A stretch of 64,000 bases of DNA from Taxawa tesnikishii (nom. ined.) (lineage: Eukaryota; Ascomycota; Dothideomycetes; Dothideales): positions 372,001 to 436,000 of the forward strand of contig JAPDRO010000024.1 of the NCBI GenBank assembly GCA_030247885.1. Reading direction: 5' to 3'. Position 1 is the stretch's first letter. Each line of letters begins with the position of its first letter. Positions 57,421 to 64,000 of this stretch are shown in pieces. A model generated the notes under the pieces. It did no database searches, was not told where the DNA came from, and was given only the letters and a program-made list of their open reading frames with translations. Both the position numbers and the translations under genes were made by a program.

Positions 57421-60400
57421 ATGCGCGCAGTGGTGGGACGACAGTGATGGCTGTATCTTCCGGGCTTGGGGCTTAGGGAACTAGCGGGGCGTTTTCCCGC
57501 ATTGGGCCGGGTTGGCTGGGAAAAGCGCGGCTTTGGGCTCGGGGTTCGTTGGGTAGTTTCATGATACGAGCACGGCTGTGTTGTACAATTTCTCGTATTG
57601 ACGTTAACCATCGTTGATCTGATCGTTCATTGTATCCTGTCATCAATGCTCTGCACTGTCACAGACACTGTCTTGTGGTTCTCGTTAATGCCATCAGATT
57701 TCTCTCACTCTGCCATATCCAGCGCAAGCGAAGTGATACCTGTTCCCGACTCTCCCTTACTTCGCATCTGTTGCCCGGAATCCAGCTCGCACCGTAAGCA
57801 CTCTTCTAGGATACGACGACGCCAATGAAGACCAGGTGTTCCAAGCAGGGAGACCAAAGCAATGCATCAGCCGCGAATCGAACGCGTCCGAAAGAAGCTT
57901 TTACGTCAGCAAGGAGCTCGCAGCAGACTCATGTACGATCACACACCACCCCCGACCTCACCACCCTTACAATCAACGCCCAAGGAAGGACGATCCACAT
58001 CCACAACTGCTCCCCCAACTGTGCTCTGTCATTGATGGTGCTTTGCTCAAAATAAACTCCATTCCGGCAGGGTTGTGCGGCCAGCACCTCTACCGCGTGA
58101 GATTGGTGCAAGCCGTACCCTTCTAACAACAATTCCAGCGAAGAGATCTTGACCGGCGGTTTTGCATACTCGAGGTGCGTACCCATTTCCGGCAACGGAT
58201 TGTTACGGTAGTGTTTTGTTTGACAAAGACTTCGGGCATTTCTGCTTGACGAAGCTCGCTCTGATCTCATCCATCTTAACACTTTGTCGCTTGTCGTTGC
58301 AGAAGCTGCTGGATATTAATTGATCTCAATCTCCGTCATATTACCATATCCGTCCTGATCACTGTAAGCTCTTCTTCGTGTCATTGTGTCCTCACCAACT
58401 CAAAGCTCACATCCGTCGTGTGTTCTTCACATTTCTGCACAGCCGGCATCACCCTACACCATTGATTCTTTTGGTTTACAGCGCTACCGCACAGAAAAAC
58501 CTTGCCGTTCATATCTCGCAGTCCACATCTGATCTCAACTGCCAACGGATATACCTGCGTCAAGCACATTTGGGCAAGAATTGTTTTTGATGCTGCAACA
58601 TGATAGACATCACGAATCGAAGACGAATTTGCATTTGATAATGTAGCTCACCTCACGCCTTGCCCCCAACATATCTGTAGCTAGCAAAAAGTAGTGCAGA
58701 GATCACAGTGTGCTCATCTTTCCACACCTACCCGGCCCTAGTCGTGGCAAAGGTCCCTCTGCTGACAAGTACTCGCTGATACTCTCGATCTGGCCGCCGT
58801 TCAATCTCTCCGGCAAGGCTTTTGTCCATTGGATGAATGTCGCATCTGTTGCTGAGATGGTAACGAAGGGAAGGAAAGTTTGTATGCCTCTGTCACTCAC
58901 ACTATCTGAACGATGGAGCTATCTTTCACACACTGGAACATGGTGTTTCTGATGGCTGGCGGAACGGTCACAACCGAAGGTTTGAAGATTTTCACTACTG
59001 CTTGTACCCAAAGAGCACCCGGTGCGACCGATTAAACGACGCGCGGAGCTTCATCGCCAAGTAGACATGGACAGTAACATAGGCTTCTTCCCCATCCACA
59101 CGTGAGATCTCACATGATTTCAACGCGTCGCGAGACGACATTTTCGAGTTCATGTACTCAACAGTACGGTCGTCTTATGGAAACAAACTGCTCACTTCCA
59201 TGCTTCCTGCGGTATGCGCATCACTACCATTCGCTGTATCTAAACATACTTGGTGGTTCGAGACGGGATTTGTTACCGAACATTTGCTGCTCGGCCAATA
59301 TCATGACGGCCTGCTTAGGATACCGGCGACGGGCACGAGGACGGTTTGACAAGAAGACAAACCGCCTCCTCCTAGACTGTTGATGGCACTCTGTCTTGCG
59401 GCTTTCGCTCAGCTGGCAACGCACTCAACGGGAAGCGTTTCGAGACGCGTTTATCTCATCACCGTCTTGACCTGGCAATTCCTTGCCGTGCTCCAGCAAA
59501 GGCGAACATAAAGACTCATTCGAAGCTGTGAGTTCAAACGTTGGCTCGGTGCAGCTTGAGACGCCTGAACCTGGCAGAGGGCATGACTATGTCCACCTCG
59601 AGGGGCGGCTTATCGGAATATTTAATCTTCCTTCAAGTGAGAAATCAGGGATCGCCTCGCCCTCAAGTCTCGGCATGGATATTGAGGCCTGACGTTGCAC
59701 GTGAAAAGCGCTGCAATTCCCACCCCTTTGGTCTGGTAGCAGGGGGATCTGTCAAGTCGCGTCTGAGAGCTTGCGACTGCACTTGGCTGGCGCGTCTCCG
59801 CATTCGCCCGCCTGTTCGAATTTTGCATCACCGTTCCCTTGGACGGCGACAGTATCGCCGGCCAACTCAGTCACTTCATAGTAATCGCCAACTCAGTCCC
59901 CTCGTAGGAAGCGCCAACTTCGGCACGAAGACGCGGGCCGCAGCTCAGCGCGTGTCCAAGATGGATCAATACAAGATCGTGTTTGAGCCGTGACGGGTTT
60001 GGTTGGCGGATTGGTATGCCAGACACGGTCGCTGGTCGGCTTGTCTTCTGCGTTTTGATTCATGTATCTTAAAGGGTTTTAGGGTCTTCGATGCCAGACT
60101 TGTTTCCGTCAAAGCAATGGGGTTAAAGTCTCCTTGCCGAGACCGCATATCGTGTCTTCGCTTACAATACATGTCCGTGAGTGGAAATGGAGTGTGCAAG
60201 TGAGTGGGATTGGAGCGTGCAAGTGAGGATGATGGATGACGTCTGAACCGGATTCTGGGGTCCGGGCGCAAAAGCAGGGATGTGGCGCCGCACTGCCACA
60301 CATAAAGCCCCAGCGACTCCCATCCACTCGCTTTAGAGGCCGGGCAGCTTCTGTGACGCCGCTGGGCGCTTGCAGACAGCTGCTCCTGCGATGCCACTCT

Positions 60401-61099
60401 TCAAGCGCGCTGCCATGTCCGACCGCAGCTATTTCAGTATTGCGATGACTGTCCTTCTGTGGCAACGCGTCCGAGCTAACCAGGCGCGTTTGGAGGCCAT
60501 CTCGCGCTGATGCGCTGCGCGGGCGCTTTGTTCGACTACTTGCTTGCCTGACCGCAGGACAATGAACGACTCGTCTTGTCGGGGCGTCTACATAGACGCA
60601 CTGACAACGAAACCGCCAGACTTGGAATAGAGACATGAACGACTGGATGTCGCTTGAAACGCCTCACCCGAGCCATCTACCTGAGTTTCAAGACAATCAG
60701 GCCAGGTCGCATGACAGGCCATGATCCAATCCACAATAGGGTACGTCGAATAGCACTTCTTTCTTATCCGAGAATGTTCTTTGTGTCACTCGTTGTCGTT
60801 TTCTTTGTACTCACGACTCCCCCGCTCTCTCTCTTCTTTCACCTTCACCACCTCTTACGCTGCGACGAGTTTCCTTTTGGTCATTCGACCCTTTTTCACT
60901 AATACCGAACCCGACCACCCGATCACTTGCGCTCGATACCCCGTGACCGTTGTGTACATCACATCGCGTTCTCTCCTTTTCCTTTGTCCATATACGGAAC
61001 ATCGCAATCTGCGACACACCGATCAGAAAAGCCCCGGTTGGCAACATAATACTAAATCAGATTTGCTGGACAGATCTCTCATAGCGACATCCGCTCGAC
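57421..61099. other. 3.7-kb gap without recognisable gene
   Basis: The longest gene-free stretch in the window. Frames up to about 175 codons exist on both strands but lack any protein-like pattern. There are small local direct repeats (CGCCAACT...CAGTC at about 59856-59900; AGCGTGCAAGTGAG-like near 60190-60225) and a CT-rich leader just before PRM1. A non-coding RNA or a decayed gene cannot be excluded. Confidence 0.45.
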
Positions 61100-63494
61100 A
61101 TGGCTTCCGCAGAGAACCAACAGCACCCCTTTCCGGCCGCGCCTCCTTCCCCTTCCGCTGGCGTCCATGAGATGCGCGACTACTACGCAGCGCAGGATGC
61201 ATCACGACCTACCCCAACCCAAGAACCATACCTTACACCATATCTCGGTCTTCGAGCTAGACTCTCGCAGATCTGGATCAACCGCTGGACGGTCCTCCTT
61301 CTGCTTGTGCTTATACGGACACTCATCGCCATTGCAAGCCTCGATACCAACCTCGACTCGGCAAGAACACAAGCCCTCTCGGCATGCACAAGCGTCGAGA
61401 ATGTCGGCAGCGCAATGGCGAGCATGCCGCACTACATGTCACAAGGTGTCAACGAACTCTCCGCCGACGGCATCGAAAAGGCCATCAACGGCTTGATGCA
61501 AATGCTCCTTCTCAGCATCACCGGAGTCGAAGAGCTTGTCGTCTTCGTCATCAATCTGCTGACGTCTACCTATGTTTGTCTCATCACTCTTGCGGTAGGC
61601 GGAAGTCTGCACGTTGCTGTCAGCGTTGCAGAAGACGTCGGCGATTTCCTGAATTCCACTGTCAAAGACGTTGGCCAGGGCCTGGGCGATATTGTTTCAG
61701 GCTTCGATACGGCCATGAATGGATTCCTGAAAGGCGTCGACGATGTCGGAAGCTTCCTCTCCGGCAAACACTTGACGCCGCCGACGATTGACCTCAATGA
61801 CTCCATTGCCAAGCTTGACAGCCTCCAGCTGCCTGCTGGTTACGACCAAGGTCTGCAGAAATTGAATGCGTCGATCCCAACGTTTGCACAGGTCAACAAC
61901 TTTACCAACAATGCAATCAGGTTACCGTTCGAGGAGGTCAAGAAGATACTGAACGAGTCGATGGGAACATACGCAATGAACCGATCCCTCTTCCCGGTGC
62001 CGCAAAAGAGCAGCTCACCTTCTGCTCCGACAACCAAGGCATCAACGATTTCTTCGACGACTTGGTCCACATTGAGCATCTTGCCAAGAAGATCTTCCTG
62101 GTCGTTCTCCTCCTCGCGGCTATCCTTGCTTGCATTCCGATGGCCTATCGTGAGATTCGACGCTACCGGTTCATGCAGGAGCGAGCGAAGCTTATCAAGA
62201 GCGACTCTCGTGATCCGATGGACTCGGTCTACCTTGTTTCCCGGCCGTATACCTCCTCGGCTGGAGTATGGCTTTCGGAGATGTTCTCCTCCAGCCGCCG
62301 CAAGACGCTTGTTCGCTGGTCCGTTGCTTATGCCACGACCGTCCCGGCCCTTTTGTTCTGTCGCTCGCAATCGCTGGCCTTTTGGGCTGCTTGTGTCAGT
62401 ACATACTGCTCAAGGCCGTCGAGAAGGAAGTCCCGGCCCTTACTGAGGAAGTCGGTGCGTTCGCTGACAAGGTCGTCGACTCGCTGAACAACGCCTCAAT
62501 GCAGTGGGCGATCGGCACTAACGACATCATCAACTCGACGAACGCCAAGATCAACCACGACGTCTTTGGCTGGGTCAACACGACAACTACAGCGGTCAAT
62601 CACACTCTAAACGTGTTCGTCGACGGTATGGTCGATGCTCTCAACGATACCTTCGGCGGGACCGTGCTGTATGAACCCATCCTGGACGTCCTCAACTGCC
62701 TTGTTCTCCTCAAAATTGAAGGCATCGAGAAAGGTCTCACCTGGGTCAGCGACCACGCATACATCGATTTTCCCTTGCTTCCGAACGACACTTTCTCCAT
62801 TGGAACGGCCCAAAAGCTTGCCACCAACGGTCCGAACAACGCTCTGTTAGCAACCGGCCCTGGAGATGAAGCCGCCGACAAAATCTCCGATGCTGTCTTG
62901 CACGTCACCAACGCACTCTTCAAGGCGGTCCGGCAGGAGGCTATCATCTCTGCCTGCGTCCTTCTCATCTGGGTGATGATCGCGCTTGTTGGTATCTTCC
63001 GCTCTGGTATCCTCCTTTGGAAGGGCGGCGACGAGGGTGTATATCACCCCGGTCAAGCACCAGATGCCGTAGGCGAGAAGCACGAGAAGGACGGTCTTGA
63101 TGGTTTCTTCCCCGCCGGCGAATCACATGAGATGCGACGTGTTCCTACGTATGAACAAGCAACAAGCCCTACCTACGAAGAAGCAACAAGGGAGCCTGGC
63201 GACCACTCGGCCAACAGATACAACGGACAAGCTTACACTCTGGCTCCCCGTCCGTTTCCAACGTTCGGGCTCCAACCTGCCACATCGCCAATCTTAAGTT
63301 CGGGCTTCCACCCTGACGAAAAGATTGGGTTTGCCGGCGCCCAGAATGTCGAATCCGCTATACGGCGCCCAACCCACATTCGCGCAAGCAGCTACGGCAA
63401 CCTTGCTGTTTCTTCACCCGTCGATCCTCCCGTACCGTCCAGCGGTCGGAAGTCGCCGCACCTCCAAGATCCTTTCGCCGACCATGCCCGGTGA
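61100..63494 (+). CDS. PRM1: plasma-membrane fusion protein PRM1
   Basis: Prm1 promotes membrane fusion of mating cells and, in filamentous fungi, of hyphae. The predicted protein is 798 residues without introns. Five membrane segments are visible: INRWTVLLLLVLIRTLIAIA near 60-80, LVVFVINLLTSTYVCLITLA near 145, KIFLVVLLLAAILACIPM near 330, FVLSLAIAGLLGCLCQYILL near 420 and ISACVLLIWVMIALVGIFRS near 620. Long outer loops rich in N-glycosylation sites (NNAS, NTTTTAVNHT, LNDTFGG) lie between them, and the C-terminal tail is cytoplasmic. SVENVGSAMASMPHYMSQGV is family-typical. Two one-base losses break the frame, after CCGCAAAA near 62008 and in the T run at 62351-62354. Restoring both gives exactly 799 codons. 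I read them as sequence errors. Confidence 0.9.
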
Positions 63495-64000
63495 TGCTTC
63501 GTCACAGAGCATCGATCACGCACCTGACCTCTTCTCAAGCTGCAGCACGAGACTTGAGTCAACCGCGGATTACGGGCGTGGCCGCGAGGCCGCCTTGAGT
63601 CTTTAAACTGCTCAGATCTCGTATGGTGAGGTTTCCTTCCCAGTCGATGCATTTGCTCCTGGGAAAATATAGTGATCAGCTCCTTCGCGAGCCAGATCGG
63701 AAACTGGTTCTTTGCTTTGGAGCGTTTTGTTTGTCGTGCCCTGCCCTGCGTTTCTCCACCTTTCCAGTGATGCTTTGCTCCTGGGGAGGTTTTGCGTTGT
63801 TGAACTTCTTCATCGGTCTCTTTCCCTCTTTTGCCTTGCATGATGAACGCATGATACCCACGTCTTGTATTGCACTCGAACGATTCTTCATTCTCATTAT
63901 TCGACAATTGTCTGTGGAAAGAAACATGGATGGAACGGCTTTCACTTTGGTAATGTCGTGGAACTCTTCGCCCCATCCCTCCCGCTCCTCTACCGGCTCT
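63495..64000. other. right edge, downstream of PRM1
   Basis: About 500 bp with no gene recognised. A 194-codon frame on the minus strand overlapping the PRM1 end has no protein-like character. It should include the PRM1 3' untranslated region. Confidence 0.4.

Noticed and set aside
63392-63976. 194-codon minus-strand frame overlapping the end of PRM1
   Set aside because: Composition is not protein-like and half of it is antisense to PRM1.
1-64000. Programmed ribosomal frameshifting as the reason for the frame breaks
   Set aside because: The breaks lie in many unrelated genes, at varied runs without a common slippery site or pseudoknot, and all need an added base. Sequence error is simpler.
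1-64000. Transposons, LTR elements, CRISPR arrays, secondary-metabolite cluster
   Set aside because: No reverse transcriptase, transposase, terminal repeats, regular repeat-spacer units, polyketide synthase or peptide synthetase was seen; the P450 here is CYP61 of sterol synthesis.

Overview
The window is nuclear DNA of a filamentous ascomycete. Introns are short (44-138 nt) with GT...gctaac/gctgac...AG signals. The gene set is typically fungal: Zn2Cys6 regulators, ERG5/CYP61, the DASH subunit ASK1, CLASP/STU1, PRM1 and a PRA1-type zincophore. Placement in Dothideomycetes is a guess. No transposon, CRISPR array, rRNA or convincing tRNA was found.

Layout. 0.3-6.4 kb: a damaged Zn2Cys6 regulator, ERG5 and a TatD-like hydrolase that shares a divergent promoter with ERG5. 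7-17 kb: an accessory stretch with two diverged tandem relatives of an unrecognised nuclear-looking protein family (copy A 7.07-9.06 kb, with an AT-hook-like motif; copy B 9.94-12.45 kb), then the relic of a 2-oxoglutarate dioxygenase-like gene and a small Cys-rich reading frame. 17.5-25.8 kb: a zinc-type dehydrogenase, La protein, an AP-1-like bZIP and the SNARE BOS1. 26.6-27.6 kb: an M28 peptidase relic without its catalytic core. 28-34 kb: an intact Zn2Cys6 regulator with a GC-AG intron, a URE2-like glutathione transferase and ASK1. 35.7-46.3 kb: PRA1 family, a possible secreted Cys-rich protein, a one-pass membrane protein, a carboxymuconolactone decarboxylase, an aldo/keto reductase and a multi-KH protein. 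47-63.5 kb: a long disordered protein, an SDT1-type nucleotidase, a BSP-domain protein, STU1, a 3.7-kb gene-free gap and PRM1.

A pattern cuts across the window. At least 17 reading-frame breaks in otherwise normal genes (ERG5, STU1, PRM1, PRA1, the bZIP, both tandem copies and others) are one-base losses, nearly all at a run of identical bases, and adding the base restores the family's sequence and makes total CDS length divisible by three. This is best read as systematic homopolymer under-calling in the sequence, so most of these genes are probably whole in the organism. The two relics and one nonsense codon in the first regulator are not explained this way.

The genes do not form one pathway. 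The core is housekeeping (sterol synthesis, spindle and kinetochore, ER-Golgi transport, RNA binding, mating-cell fusion). The 7-17 kb and 26-27 kb parts look like accessory DNA with gene decay.
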